From: Candidatus Uhrbacteria bacterium
GTDB taxonomy: Bacteria; Patescibacteriota; Patescibacteriia; UBA9934; UBA10169
Assembly (NCBI GenBank): GCA_003505155.1
Contig: DNYJ01000030.1
Span: 12,666 to 27,359 of the forward strand
Direction of reading: 5' to 3'
DNA length: 14,694 nt
The translations under genes and the position numbers were made by a program. Of the stretch, positions 6,820 through 14,392 are shown piece after piece. Below the pieces are notes generated by a model. It was not told the origin of the DNA and did not search any database. It saw nothing but the letters and a program-made list of their open reading frames with translations. How positions within the stretch are numbered: position 1 is the stretch's first letter; every line of letters starts with the position of its first letter.

Positions 6820-8052
6820 TTATTTGAGTTGGAGTTGTTGAAGGATGCCGGTAGCTTTATCGGTAAAGAAAAGCCGACTTCCGTCTCGGCTCACGGTTAA
6901 GGCGTCAATGGATTGCGGCGTTTGTGGAATAGCGATGCGTTCCGAGGCGCCCGTTTCGATATTAATGCGATAGATGCCGTCGGCAATATTGTCCGCAATA
7001 GCGCGCTGGAGTCCGATGTTGGGACCCATGGCCTGCGGGACGGCGCAGTACATCGTACTGTTGCCGGCAAAGGTACACTTGTCGATCCACGTGTTGATAC
7101 CGAGGCTCCGGCGGCGCTCCCCGAGCGAGCCCGGGTTGCCGTCAACAACCCAGAGCTGGGGACGGTACTCGTCCTGCGCTCCGGCGGACGAGTAGACGAT
7201 CTTGTCGCCGCGCGGATTCCACTGCGCGTCGAAGTTCAGGCCCTCTATCGTCAGGCCCGGAAAATTTTCACGGTTTTTCCCGATGGGAATGATCATCTGG
7301 CGTCCGGCGCCCGACACGCCGGGACCTGTTCTTGAGAACGCCACGACTTGATTATTTGGGGACCAGTTCACCGTTACCTTGTCGGCGTTGTCGCCCAATG
7401 CCGCGATGGAGAGTGTGCGCGATCCGTCGGCGGAAGCGATGACAAGCGAGCGGTTATTTGGATCAAGTCCGATGCTTTTGGCGATGATTTCATCAGTGGA
7501 GGGCGAGAAGTCGAAATCTTCCCAGTGAGATGGGAAGGTGATTTGTTTTTCATTCTCAAAGTCGTAGACGATATTCCCTCCGTCCGGAAACTCGATTACC
7601 GCCTTTTCTCCCGCGTCGTTCCAAACGATCGTTTCCGCTTTAGGGAAGGTCTTGTCCGAGAGACGCTCGACGTCGCCTTCCGCGTTGACTTTGTAGAATC
7701 GTCCATCCGTCCGATCATAGTACGCCATGCTTGCTCCGTCGGCGGCAAGGGTTGGAGCAATGACGCGGCCTGTGGTGATCGCCTGTGTTTTCGTGACGCC
7801 GCCGTCCGCGATCGGCGCGGCTGCGGGAAGCGCCGCAGTGCCTCCCACTTCCTCTTGGGCTCCGACCGGCGCGCCAACGCCTGCACTTGGCAGTCCTTCG
7901 TTCACGCCTTCGGGAATCTCTGGCTGTGTGCCGGGGGTCGTGGTGACCTCTGCGGGCGCACGAAAAAAGACAACGTACAGCGCGGCGGCAATGGCGAAGC
8001 CGACCAGCACGAAGCCGATGATCAGAAGGACACGTTTAAGTCTCTCGGACAT
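6820..8052 (-). CDS. Membrane-anchored beta-propeller (PD40/WD40-like) protein
   Basis: This is a 410-residue protein of unknown specific function. Residues about 8-30 are a single membrane helix (VLLIIGFVLVGFAIAAALYV) and residues about 32-90 are a Pro/Ala/Gly/Thr-rich linker. The rest consists of repeated blades in the style of PD40/TolB propellers: LAADGASMAYYDRTDG, NWSPNNQVVAFSRTG, QWNPRGDKIVYSSAG and VSRDGSRLFFTDKATG. The propeller should sit outside the membrane as a binding platform. The only two cysteines, in DKCTFAGNSTMYCAVP, are well placed for a disulfide in one blade. It starts 3 nt after the stop of the preceding membrane-protein gene and ends one nucleotide before the DsbA-like gene, so it is clearly part of this operon. 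TolB itself has a different N-terminal domain, so tolB is not claimed. Confidence 0.78.
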   Translation of the reverse strand: MSERLKRVLLIIGFVLVGFAIAAALYVVFFRAPAEVTTTPGTQPEIPEGVNEGLPSAGVGAPVGAQEEVGGTAALPAAAPIADGGVTKTQAITTGRVIAPTLAADGASMAYYDRTDGRFYKVNAEGDVERLSDKTFPKAETIVWNDAGEKAVIEFPDGGNIVYDFENEKQITFPSHWEDFDFSPSTDEIIAKSIGLDPNNRSLVIASADGSRTLSIAALGDNADKVTVNWSPNNQVVAFSRTGPGVSGAGRQMIIPIGKNRENFPGLTIEGLNFDAQWNPRGDKIVYSSAGAQDEYRPQLWVVDGNPGSLGERRRSLGINTWIDKCTFAGNSTMYCAVPQAMGPNIGLQRAIADNIADGIYRINIETGASERIAIPQTPQSIDALTVSRDGSRLFFTDKATGILQQLQLK

Positions 8053-8055
8053 AAG

Positions 8056-8820
8056 TTATGGGAAAAGGAATTGAAAGATCTCAACCAATGATGAAAACAG
8101 TGCGGAGAACCCCGCCGGATCAATAAAGAAGTAGACGATAAGGCTGAAGATGAGGCCGATGATCGTGAAGATAAACAAGATCCCGAAGAGTCCCATGATG
8201 AATTGCAACCAGTCGATAAAGCCGAAAGGGACGACGAACTCGTCCACGATGGGGATGCCGATGTCTTTGTTCGTCTTCGTTTTGTAGATGTCCGCCAACT
8301 TCCAAAGTCCCCAGAGCGGATAAGCGAGGATGGGAAGGATGACCGTTTCCGAACCGATCGCTCCGGTTGACCAGAGAGCCTTTTGCATAGGGCGGACGAT
8401 TTTGCGCCTGTCTTTTTCCGATTTTTTCTTTGCCGCCGCCGCGTCGTGAGCGCTCGCTTCAGCTGTTTCAGCGGTTTGAACCGCGTTAACGGCTTGTTCT
8501 TGTTTTTTTGCCGATTGAAGGCGAGCCTGCGCTTGTCCTCGCGTGAGTCGGTCTTTTGCGCTTCCCGGTTCCGTCTGTCCCGCCTTCGAGCCGAAACCCT
8601 GATTCATCGGTTTCAGATCCATGACATTCGTATTCTTCCATCGCTCTGCTACGGCGTCTGCGTAGGCTTTTTCTGCCTCCTCCTCACGCGCCGAAAGGTC
8701 TGCTTCATTGTCAAAATTTCCCGCTTCTCTAGTCCTGCGTGCCACGCCACGCGCCGCAATAAACCGAAGGTAAGCATCTCGCTCGTTCAGAGGATTAGAT
8801 TGTGTGGCTGCTTCTGCCAT
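8056..8820 (-). CDS. Unknown protein with charged coiled-coil-like half and hydrophobic C-terminus
   Basis: I do not recognise this family. From the ATG at 8820 it has 254 residues. Residues 1-140 are rich in Ala, Glu, Gln, Lys and Arg (for example ARLQSAKKQEQAVNAVQTAE) and probably helical or coiled-coil, with no signal peptide. Residues about 158-178 are hydrophobic. Then IGIPIVDEFVVPFGFIDWL leads into a long hydrophobic stretch (about 205-232, LFGILFIFTIIGLIFSLIVY) and a hydrophobic tail (about 235-254). The charged half is therefore probably cytoplasmic and the C-terminus membrane-embedded. GGTGA five bases upstream supports the ATG at 8820; ATGs at 8835 and 8832 would add up to five residues. 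Stop and next start are 3 nt apart, linking it to the propeller protein, so it may be the inner-membrane base of the same assembly. Confidence 0.72.
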   Translation of the reverse strand: MAEAATQSNPLNERDAYLRFIAARGVARRTREAGNFDNEADLSAREEEAEKAYADAVAERWKNTNVMDLKPMNQGFGSKAGQTEPGSAKDRLTRGQAQARLQSAKKQEQAVNAVQTAETAEASAHDAAAAKKKSEKDRRKIVRPMQKALWSTGAIGSETVILPILAYPLWGLWKLADIYKTKTNKDIGIPIVDEFVVPFGFIDWLQFIMGLFGILFIFTIIGLIFSLIVYFFIDPAGFSALFSSLVEIFQFLFP

Positions 8821-8860
8821 AACGCTCACCATCATACCATTTTCCGTTTTCCGCGCGAAG

Positions 8861-8887
8861 CAAAACAGGCTGTGTCAGCTTGTTTTG
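8861..8887. other. Intercistronic inverted repeat after the clpC-type gene
   Basis: CAAAACA (8861-8867) pairs with TGTTTTG (8881-8887), and inside it GCTG (8869-8872) pairs with CAGC (8876-8879) around a TGT loop, with one G/T position between the stems on the plus strand. It lies in the 77-nt gap between the Clp ATPase stop and the next minus-strand gene. In the minus direction no T tract follows, so it is more likely an RNA-processing or stability hairpin or a weak attenuator than a full terminator. Confidence 0.45.
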
Positions 8888-8897
8888 GATATTTCTT

Positions 8898-11417
8898 TTA
8901 CTTTTGCGTGACCGTGAGACGGTTGCCTTGCCGTTTGAGGCGGAGCGTTTTTGGAGAGCGGGCGGCGAGGAGTTTTTCCGCCAGGAGTGTTTCAACATGG
9001 GTTTGGAGGAAGCGGCGCACGGCACGGGCTCCAGCAGAGGGATCGTACGACTCTTTGGCGATAAACTGGGCGACGTCTTTTTCGATGTGAAGCGTTCGCT
9101 CACGTTCCAGAAGACGCGCTTTGATTTCCTGAAGCCCTTGCTTGGCGATGGTCTCCAAAGATTTGGTGTTGAGCGGCTCAAAGACGAGTGTTCGATCCAC
9201 GCGGTTCAACAACTCCGGCCGGAAGCGTTCCTTCAAGTCTTCTTGGATACTGACGCGCAGGCTTGAAGCGCTTGAGGCATCCTCGTCAAAGCCCAGCGCG
9301 CCGCCGCCGAAGCGTTCGAGTCCGACGTTCGTGGTCATCACGATGATGGTTTGTCGGAAGTTGATCGCGCGTCCCGTCGCGTCGGAGAGGGTTCCGGTTT
9401 CAAGAATTTGCAGAAGAAGCGCTTGCGCATCGGGGTGCGCTTTCTCAATCTCGTCGAAGAGGACGACGGCATAGGGCTTCTGCCGAACTTGGTCGGTGAG
9501 CTTCGCGCCCTCGCGATAGCCGACGTAGCCGGCAGGGGAGCCGATGAGTTTGGAGACGGCATAGCCTTCCGCGTACTCGCTCATGTCAAGATGAATGAGC
9601 GCGTCGCGGTCTTTGAACAGCTCTTGAGCCAGCGCTTGCGCAAGGGCGGTTTTTCCCACGCCCGAAGGTCCCACAAAGAGGAAGGAGGCTTGCGGCCGCC
9701 CCTGTGCGGTAACTCCGGTTTTCGAGCGCAGAATCGCTTCCGCGACCGCCTCGACGGCTGTCTTCTGCCCAATGACGGTTTTTGAAAGAGCGGCGGCAAG
9801 ACCTTTAAGACGCTCGCGTTCCTCGTTTTGCAAGACGCCCACAGGAATACCGGTTGCGCGGCTGACGACAGAGAGGATGTTTTCCACCCTGACCTCTCCG
9901 ACGAGTTCGATCGTTTGCTTCGCTTTCACGCGCTTCATGTCCTCCTTGATGATGTTTTCACGCTCCTTGAGCGCTTGCGCCTCTTTGAAACGCTCCTCGA
10001 CGATCGCCTGCCGCTTTTCATCTCGGAGATCCGAAAGCTGTTTCTCGAGGTTGCGGACGGCTCCTTCGCCAGTGGTGTCTTGCGTCTGCGCCACACGCAC
10101 GGAGGAAGCGGCCTCGTCTAGGAGGTCAATAGCCTTGTCGGGGAAGAATCGGTCGGGGAAGTAGCGTCCGCTCAAGCGTACAGCCTCGACGAGCGCGGCG
10201 GGATGAATGGCGACGCGATGGTAGCGTGCGTAATACGGAGCGACTCCCTGCAGAATTCGGAGGCTGGCTTCCGCGGAAGGCTCTTCGATGACCACGCGGC
10301 CAAACCGGCGTTCAAGCGCGGCATCGGGTTCGATGTGTTTTTTGTATTCGGCGGGTGTAGTGGCTCCAATGCAACGGATCTCGCCTCGGGCAAGAGCGGG
10401 TTTCAGCATGTTGGCGGCGTCGAGCGATCCGCTCGCCGCGCCGGCTCCGATGATGGTGTGAAGCTCATCAATGAAGAGGATGATTTCCGGGTGCGCTTGC
10501 GTCTCTTCCACGATTTGCTTGATGCGGCCTTCGAACTCTCCGCGATACGTGGTGCCGGCGACGACGGAGGAAAGATCGAGCGCGAGGATACGCTTGCCCG
10601 CGAGGGCGGGAGGGACATGTTCTTCAAAGATGCGCTTGGCCAAGCCTTCCACAATGGCGGTCTTTCCCACGCCGGGTTCGCCCGTCAGGATTGGATTGTT
10701 CTTGGTGCGCCGGCAGAGAATTTCCATGACTCGTTCGATTTCGCGTTCGCGCCCGATCACCGGATCAATCGTTTGTGCGATGTCGTCGGAGGTCAAGTCG
10801 CGCGTGAAGAAATCAAGTGCCGGCGTGGCGTCTGCTTCCGTACCGTCGTCCTCTTCTTCCTCCTCCTCTTGATTGGATAGGATCGCGGGAGCGAGGAATG
10901 TCGATGGCACGCTCGAAGCGGCGGCATGGGCGAGAAGCGCCTCCATTTCCGGAAAACGAGACGTGCTTTGAAAGACCATCGCCAGCTGATCCTGCAAAGC
11001 GTTTACATTGATCTTTTGAGAGGCGAAAAAACCGCGGAGATGTTCGTCGGTGACATGGAGGATTCCGCCCAAGAGATGTTCGGTGCCCACGTAGCGGTGG
11101 TGGTAGGCGTTCGCCAGATAGACGGCGCGTTCGATCATGCGCCTGGCCGTGTCGGAGAGTGCCGGCGTTCCTTGCGAACGAGGATTCGGTCTCTCTTTGA
11201 GTTCCTTGCCGTCGGTTCCCACGAGGGTGTGCACGGCGGCAAGTTTGATTTTATGTCTATGCAGAACTTCGGCGGCGATCGAACCCTGTTCGGTGGCCAG
11301 CGCCCACAGGAGATGCTCCGGAAGAACGCGGTCTTGTCCTTCCGAAACGGCAAAACATAGCGCGCGCGTCAGGACGTTTTTCAGATGCGTTGTGAATTTG
11401 TTGACGATGTCTTGCAT
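8898..11417 (-). CDS. clpC: ClpC-type AAA+ unfoldase (Clp protease ATP-binding subunit)
   Basis: This 839-residue Hsp100 protein unfolds substrates and feeds them to the ClpP protease. In order: a Clp N-domain with two repeats (EHLLWAL and [10 protein letters not shown], residues about 1-150); an acidic linker ([14 protein letters not shown]); D1 with Walker A GEPGVGKT (246-253) and Walker B LFIDELH; a short coiled middle domain with a UVR-like stretch ([20 protein letters not shown]); and D2 with Walker A GPSGVGKT (583-590) and Walker [13 protein letters not shown]. The short middle domain and the loop ALGFDED (L708-G709-F710), at the place of the ClpP-docking [LIV]GF tripeptide, indicate ClpC rather than ClpB. 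No clpP is present here. The start at 11417 fits the family but has a C-rich upstream region and no Shine-Dalgarno. It follows htpX by 36 nt. Confidence 0.93.
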   Translation of the reverse strand: MQDIVNKFTTHLKNVLTRALCFAVSEGQDRVLPEHLLWALATEQGSIAAEVLHRHKIKLAAVHTLVGTDGKELKERPNPRSQGTPALSDTARRMIERAVYLANAYHHRYVGTEHLLGGILHVTDEHLRGFFASQKINVNALQDQLAMVFQSTSRFPEMEALLAHAAASSVPSTFLAPAILSNQEEEEEEDDGTEADATPALDFFTRDLTSDDIAQTIDPVIGREREIERVMEILCRRTKNNPILTGEPGVGKTAIVEGLAKRIFEEHVPPALAGKRILALDLSSVVAGTTYRGEFEGRIKQIVEETQAHPEIILFIDELHTIIGAGAASGSLDAANMLKPALARGEIRCIGATTPAEYKKHIEPDAALERRFGRVVIEEPSAEASLRILQGVAPYYARYHRVAIHPAALVEAVRLSGRYFPDRFFPDKAIDLLDEAASSVRVAQTQDTTGEGAVRNLEKQLSDLRDEKRQAIVEERFKEAQALKERENIIKEDMKRVKAKQTIELVGEVRVENILSVVSRATGIPVGVLQNEERERLKGLAAALSKTVIGQKTAVEAVAEAILRSKTGVTAQGRPQASFLFVGPSGVGKTALAQALAQELFKDRDALIHLDMSEYAEGYAVSKLIGSPAGYVGYREGAKLTDQVRQKPYAVVLFDEIEKAHPDAQALLLQILETGTLSDATGRAINFRQTIIVMTTNVGLERFGGGALGFDEDASSASSLRVSIQEDLKERFRPELLNRVDRTLVFEPLNTKSLETIAKQGLQEIKARLLERERTLHIEKDVAQFIAKESYDPSAGARAVRRFLQTHVETLLAEKLLAARSPKTLRLKRQGNRLTVTQK

Positions 11418-11453
11418 GGGGAGGGATTAGGCAGTAGGGAGTAGTTCGAATGC

Positions 11454-12341
11454 TTACATATCTCGGAGACGGGCGATACGGTCTTCGATCGGCGGGTGCG
11501 TGGAGAAGATGGTTTCAAATTTCTTCTTGGTGACGTGCGGATCGAATGGGTTGGCAAGATACAGGTGCGCCGTGGCGTGGTTGGCTCGGCGCAGGGGCAG
11601 GTCCATCTTTGCGATCTTCTCAAGCGCGCTCGCGAGTCCTTCCGGATGCCGTGTGGTCATGGCGGCGGTGGCATCGGCGAGATATTCCCTCTGCCGCGAG
11701 ACAGCTAGCTTGATGAGTTCGGCGATGAGAGGCGAAAGGATGGCGAGCGCGAGTCCCACGATGAGAATCGCTCCGCCGCCTCCGTTCTCGCGCTTGCCGC
11801 GGCCGCCAAAGATAAATGTTCGTGTGAGGATGTCCGAGATGAGAATGATGGTGCCTACAAGGACGACGACGAGCGTCATGTAGCGTATGTCAAGATTTTT
11901 GATGTGGCCAAGCTCGTGCGCCAAGACCCCCTCAAGCTCGACCTTCTCGAGCGTGGCGAGAAGTCCGGTCGTAACGGCGATGACGGATTTCTCCGGCTTG
12001 CGTCCGGCGGCAAAGGCGTTGGGGGATGGGTCGTCAATGAGATAAATCGTCGGCGTCACTTTCATGCCTTGCGCAATTGCCAAGTTCTCGACAAGGCGAT
12101 AGAGCGTTTCGTTGTCGCGGCGCTCGATTTTTTTGGCTCCCGCGACTGCGAGCGCCACCTTGTCGCCACGAAAGTATCCGACCAACGTCATGATAACCGA
12201 GATCACGGCGGCCAGGGCGAGTCCGACGTAAACGTCTTCTACATAAATGCCAAATGCCCATCCGAGAGCGAGAAGGATGACGACGAAGAGCGTGATGAGG
12301 ACGAGACTCTTGCGCTTATTGGAAGTGATTTGGTTGTACAT
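11454..12341 (-). CDS. htpX: Membrane zinc metalloprotease HtpX (M48B)
   Basis: HtpX is an integral membrane protease that degrades misfolded membrane proteins. This one is 295 residues, the normal size. Hydrophobic helices appear at about 12-30, 37-56, 153-172 and 189-209. The zinc motif HELGH is at 142-146 in EGVLAHELGHIKNLD, and the third ligand is E219 in SRQREYLADATAA. The family segment DDPSPNAFAAGR at 103-114 and the C-terminal STHPPIEDRIARLRDM are also present. The active site is complete. The gene starts 5 nt after the lemA stop. The lemA-htpX pair is a widespread arrangement in bacteria, which supports both calls. The clpC-type gene follows, forming a quality-control block at the head of the operon. 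Confidence 0.96.
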   Translation of the reverse strand: MYNQITSNKRKSLVLITLFVVILLALGWAFGIYVEDVYVGLALAAVISVIMTLVGYFRGDKVALAVAGAKKIERRDNETLYRLVENLAIAQGMKVTPTIYLIDDPSPNAFAAGRKPEKSVIAVTTGLLATLEKVELEGVLAHELGHIKNLDIRYMTLVVVLVGTIILISDILTRTFIFGGRGKRENGGGGAILIVGLALAILSPLIAELIKLAVSRQREYLADATAAMTTRHPEGLASALEKIAKMDLPLRRANHATAHLYLANPFDPHVTKKKFETIFSTHPPIEDRIARLRDM

Positions 12342-12346
12342 GGCAG

Positions 12347-12904
12347 TTAAAACTTCACTTCCGGAGTTTGGTTGATTTTTTCATCCTCGGCATCGAAGAA
12401 GGCTTCTTTCTTGAAGCCGAAAGAGCCGGCGACAAAGTTGTTGGGGAAGACTTGGAGTTTCGTGTTGAGGTCTCGAACCTGCCCGTTGTAAAAGCGGCGA
12501 GCGGCTTGGATTTTGTCCTCGGCGTCGGTGAGATCGTTCTGGAGCGAGAGGAAGTTTTGGGACGCTTGAAGCTGTGGGTAGTTCTCCGCAACGGCGAAGA
12601 GGCTCTTCAAGGCGTCGGTGAGCATGTTTTCCGACTTGGCATGCTCGGCGGGTGTTTGTGATTTCATCGCGTTCGCGCGCGCTTCCGTCACCTTGGTGAA
12701 GACGCCTTCCTCATGCTTCGTGTAGCCCTTGACGGCATTCACGAGGTTGGGAATGAGATCATAACGGCGCTTCAACTGAACTTCGATATCCGACCATGCT
12801 TCATGCACGCGGTTGCGGAGGGTGACAAGGCTGTTAAAGACGGCAACAAGCCAGAGAACGAGGATCGCGACGACGGCTATAATGATAAGGAGATAGGTAG
12901 GCAT
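12347..12904 (-). CDS. lemA: LemA family protein
   Basis: LemA proteins are membrane-anchored helical-bundle proteins of uncertain biochemical role. This 185-residue example has the typical N-terminal helix (LLIIIAVVAILVLWLVAVFN, residues 5-24) and the family signature in order: LVTLRNRVHEAWSDIEVQL, KRRYDLIPNLVNAVKGY, the EARANAM segment, then AENYPQLQASQNFLSLQNDL and ARRFYNGQVRDLNTKLQVFP, ending near FGFKKEAFFDAE. It is the first gene of the minus-strand run and sits 5 nt ahead of htpX, the usual partnership. No Shine-Dalgarno is visible; the start lies against a 9-bp tandem repeat. Family identity is nearly certain, but its function is not established. Confidence 0.96.
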   Translation of the reverse strand: MPTYLLIIIAVVAILVLWLVAVFNSLVTLRNRVHEAWSDIEVQLKRRYDLIPNLVNAVKGYTKHEEGVFTKVTEARANAMKSQTPAEHAKSENMLTDALKSLFAVAENYPQLQASQNFLSLQNDLTDAEDKIQAARRFYNGQVRDLNTKLQVFPNNFVAGSFGFKKEAFFDAEDEKINQTPEVKF

Positions 12905-12939
12905 AGAAGCGTTAGAAGTGGTAGAAGTGTTAGAGGTTT
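12904..12939. repeat. Four 9-bp tandem units ahead of lemA
   Basis: On the plus strand the pattern TAGAAGYGK begins at 12904, 12913 and 12922, with a degenerate fourth copy at 12931. The first unit contains the last base of the lemA start codon (minus strand), so the repeats form the lemA 5' untranslated region. They may be slippage-prone, or a binding site array. The function is unknown. Confidence 0.6.
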
Positions 12940-12941
12940 AG

Positions 12942-12947
12942 TACAAT
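12942..12947 (+). promoter_or_regulatory. Possible -10 element for the phosphohexomutase gene
   Basis: TACAAT matches five of six bases of the -10 consensus and would start transcription about 30 nt before the ATG at 12984. No convincing -35 is seen at 16-18 bp upstream, where the tandem repeat lies. Nothing else upstream on this strand could provide the transcript, so a promoter must exist in this short gap. Confidence 0.25.
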
Positions 12948-12948
12948 C

Positions 12949-12977
12949 ATGCTACGTTTATTGGGCACAAAAGTAAA
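12949..12977 (-). promoter_or_regulatory. Possible promoter of the lemA-htpX-clpC... operon
   Basis: Read on the minus strand, TTTACT (12972-12977) and TAGCAT (12949-12954) each match four of six bases of the -35 and -10 consensus and are separated by exactly 17 bp. Transcription would start near 12942, crossing the 9-bp repeats before lemA. The gap between the divergent genes is only 79 bp, so both promoters must overlap. The match is modest. Confidence 0.3.
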
Positions 12978-12983
12978 GACGCT

Positions 12984-14342
12984 ATGCAAACATCTGAACA
13001 CATTTTTAAGTCATACGACATCCGCGGGTTGGTTGACGGAGAACTTTCTAACGAGCTGGCAGAGCGCGTCGGTCGAGCGGTCGTCGCTTATACGGGCGCA
13101 AAAACGGTGGTCGTCGGGCATGATATGCGTTTGACGAGTCCCGCGTTCGCTCGGGCTGTGGTGGAAGGCGTTACGCGCGCGGGAGTGGGCGTCGTCGAGA
13201 TCGGTCTTTGCTCAACGCCGCTTTTTAATTTCGCGGTAACGCAATACGAAGGGCATGACGCGGGCATCATGGTGACGGCCTCGCACAACCCGAAGGAGTA
13301 TAACGGATTCAAGATGACGCGGCATGATGGGCTTCCCATCGGCAAAGGAATGGGGATGGAGGAGATTCGGAATCTGGTTATCTCGGGCGCGTTTGCAGAT
13401 GCAGACGAGGTGGGTTCTATCTCGAGTCTTGAGGTGAAGGATGCCTATCTCGATCGTGTGTTCGAGGTAGCCGATATGCCAAACGTCAAGAACCTCACCG
13501 TCGTTGTTGATGCTTCAAACGGGATGAATGGGATGTTGGTGGAAGATTTTTTTGCGCGGCTTGATTGCGCTTGGCACGGACTTTATCTCGAGCCGGATGG
13601 AGTGTTTCCCAATCACGAGGCGAACCCACTCAAAGAAGAGGCTCTCGTGGACGCTCGGGCGAAGATGAGGGAGGTTGGCGCGGACATTGGGATTGTCTAC
13701 GACGGCGACGGTGATCGCGTGGGGTTTCTCGACGAGACGGGAGCGTATGTGCGAGGCGATTTGATCTGCGCGTTGTTGGCCAAAGATCTACTCGCGCGGC
13801 ATCCCGGCGGAACGATCTTCTGCGACCTTCGTTCGACGCAGGCAACGTTTGATGCGATCAAGGCGGCTGGCGGCGTCGCCAAAATCACCGAGGTAGGGCA
13901 CGCATTTGTGAAGCGGCACATGATGGAGGAAGGCGGGGTGTTCGGTGCGGAACTTTCCAGCCACTTTTTCTTCACGGAGTTTGCCAATGCGGAGGTGACG
14001 GAACTCGTCGTCCTTCTCGTTTTGAAAAAGTTGGCGCAGGAAGGGAAACCATTCTCCGAACTCCTCGCTCCGTTTCGAACGTATGCGACATCCGAGGAGA
14101 CAAATTTCAAGGTTGAAAACCGTGAAGCAACGATTGCGCGGATCGAAGCAAACTATGCGCCCCAAGCCCATCGCCGCATTGATATTGACGGTGTAACATT
14201 TTACTTCGAAGGCTGGTGGTTCAATCTCCGTCCGTCCAACACGGAACCCATCGTTCGCCTCACGCTCGAAGCGGAGGATGAGTCGGTCATGAAGGAAAAA
14301 ATGAAGGAAATCACAACTCTTATCGGCGGAAAGCGGGTGTAG
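12984..14342 (+). CDS. manB: Phosphomannomutase / phosphoglucomutase (alpha-D-phosphohexomutase family)
   Basis: The enzyme interconverts hexose 6-phosphate and hexose 1-phosphate, supplying GDP-mannose or UDP-glucose type precursors for surface glycans. At 452 residues it is full length with the four family domains. The catalytic phosphoserine is S100 in TASHNPKEYNGFK, the magnesium loop is DGDGDR at 240-245, the sugar-specificity loop is GAELSSH at 321-327 (usually GEMSGH or similar), and the phosphate-binding loop is RPSNTEP at 416-422. The N-terminal FKSYDIRG is also typical. The ATG at 12984 is directly before this motif; only a weak AAAG-like upstream signal is seen. It is transcribed divergently from lemA. 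Mannose versus glucose preference cannot be decided from these motifs, so the symbol is provisional. Confidence 0.92.
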   Translation: MQTSEHIFKSYDIRGLVDGELSNELAERVGRAVVAYTGAKTVVVGHDMRLTSPAFARAVVEGVTRAGVGVVEIGLCSTPLFNFAVTQYEGHDAGIMVTASHNPKEYNGFKMTRHDGLPIGKGMGMEEIRNLVISGAFADADEVGSISSLEVKDAYLDRVFEVADMPNVKNLTVVVDASNGMNGMLVEDFFARLDCAWHGLYLEPDGVFPNHEANPLKEEALVDARAKMREVGADIGIVYDGDGDRVGFLDETGAYVRGDLICALLAKDLLARHPGGTIFCDLRSTQATFDAIKAAGGVAKITEVGHAFVKRHMMEEGGVFGAELSSHFFFTEFANAEVTELVVLLVLKKLAQEGKPFSELLAPFRTYATSEETNFKVENREATIARIEANYAPQAHRRIDIDGVTFYFEGWWFNLRPSNTEPIVRLTLEAEDESVMKEKMKEITTLIGGKRV

Positions 14343-14375
14343 AGGAGCTACAAGTGCAGGAGCCTAGCTCCTGCA
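14343..14375 (+). terminator. Hairpin after the phosphohexomutase gene, with an alternative pairing
   Basis: TGCAGGAGC (14355-14363) pairs perfectly with GCTCCTGCA (14367-14375) around a CTA loop. AGGAGCTA at 14343-14350 can pair instead with TAGCTCCT at 14365-14372, so two exclusive folds exist. No T run follows, which makes it a weak intrinsic terminator or possibly a leader switch for the next gene. The latter is speculation. Confidence 0.4.
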
Positions 14376-14392
14376 AAGTCCTATAAACATTG

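Noticed and set aside
7348..8091. Plus-strand open frame opposite the propeller gene
   Set aside because: No domain pattern is visible and the composition is that of a complement; the minus-strand propeller blades and tight operon spacing are convincing.
4885..8820. Standard type IV secretion or conjugation locus
   Set aside because: Only a pilin-like segment is present. No VirB4, VirD4, VirB6 or relaxase gene is found in the window.
8898..11417. ClpB disaggregase as identity of the Hsp100 protein
   Set aside because: ClpB has a long middle coiled-coil and lacks the ClpP-docking loop; this protein has a short middle domain and LGF at 708-710.
12904..12939. CRISPR-like repeat array
   Set aside because: Units are only 9 bp, contiguous and without spacers.
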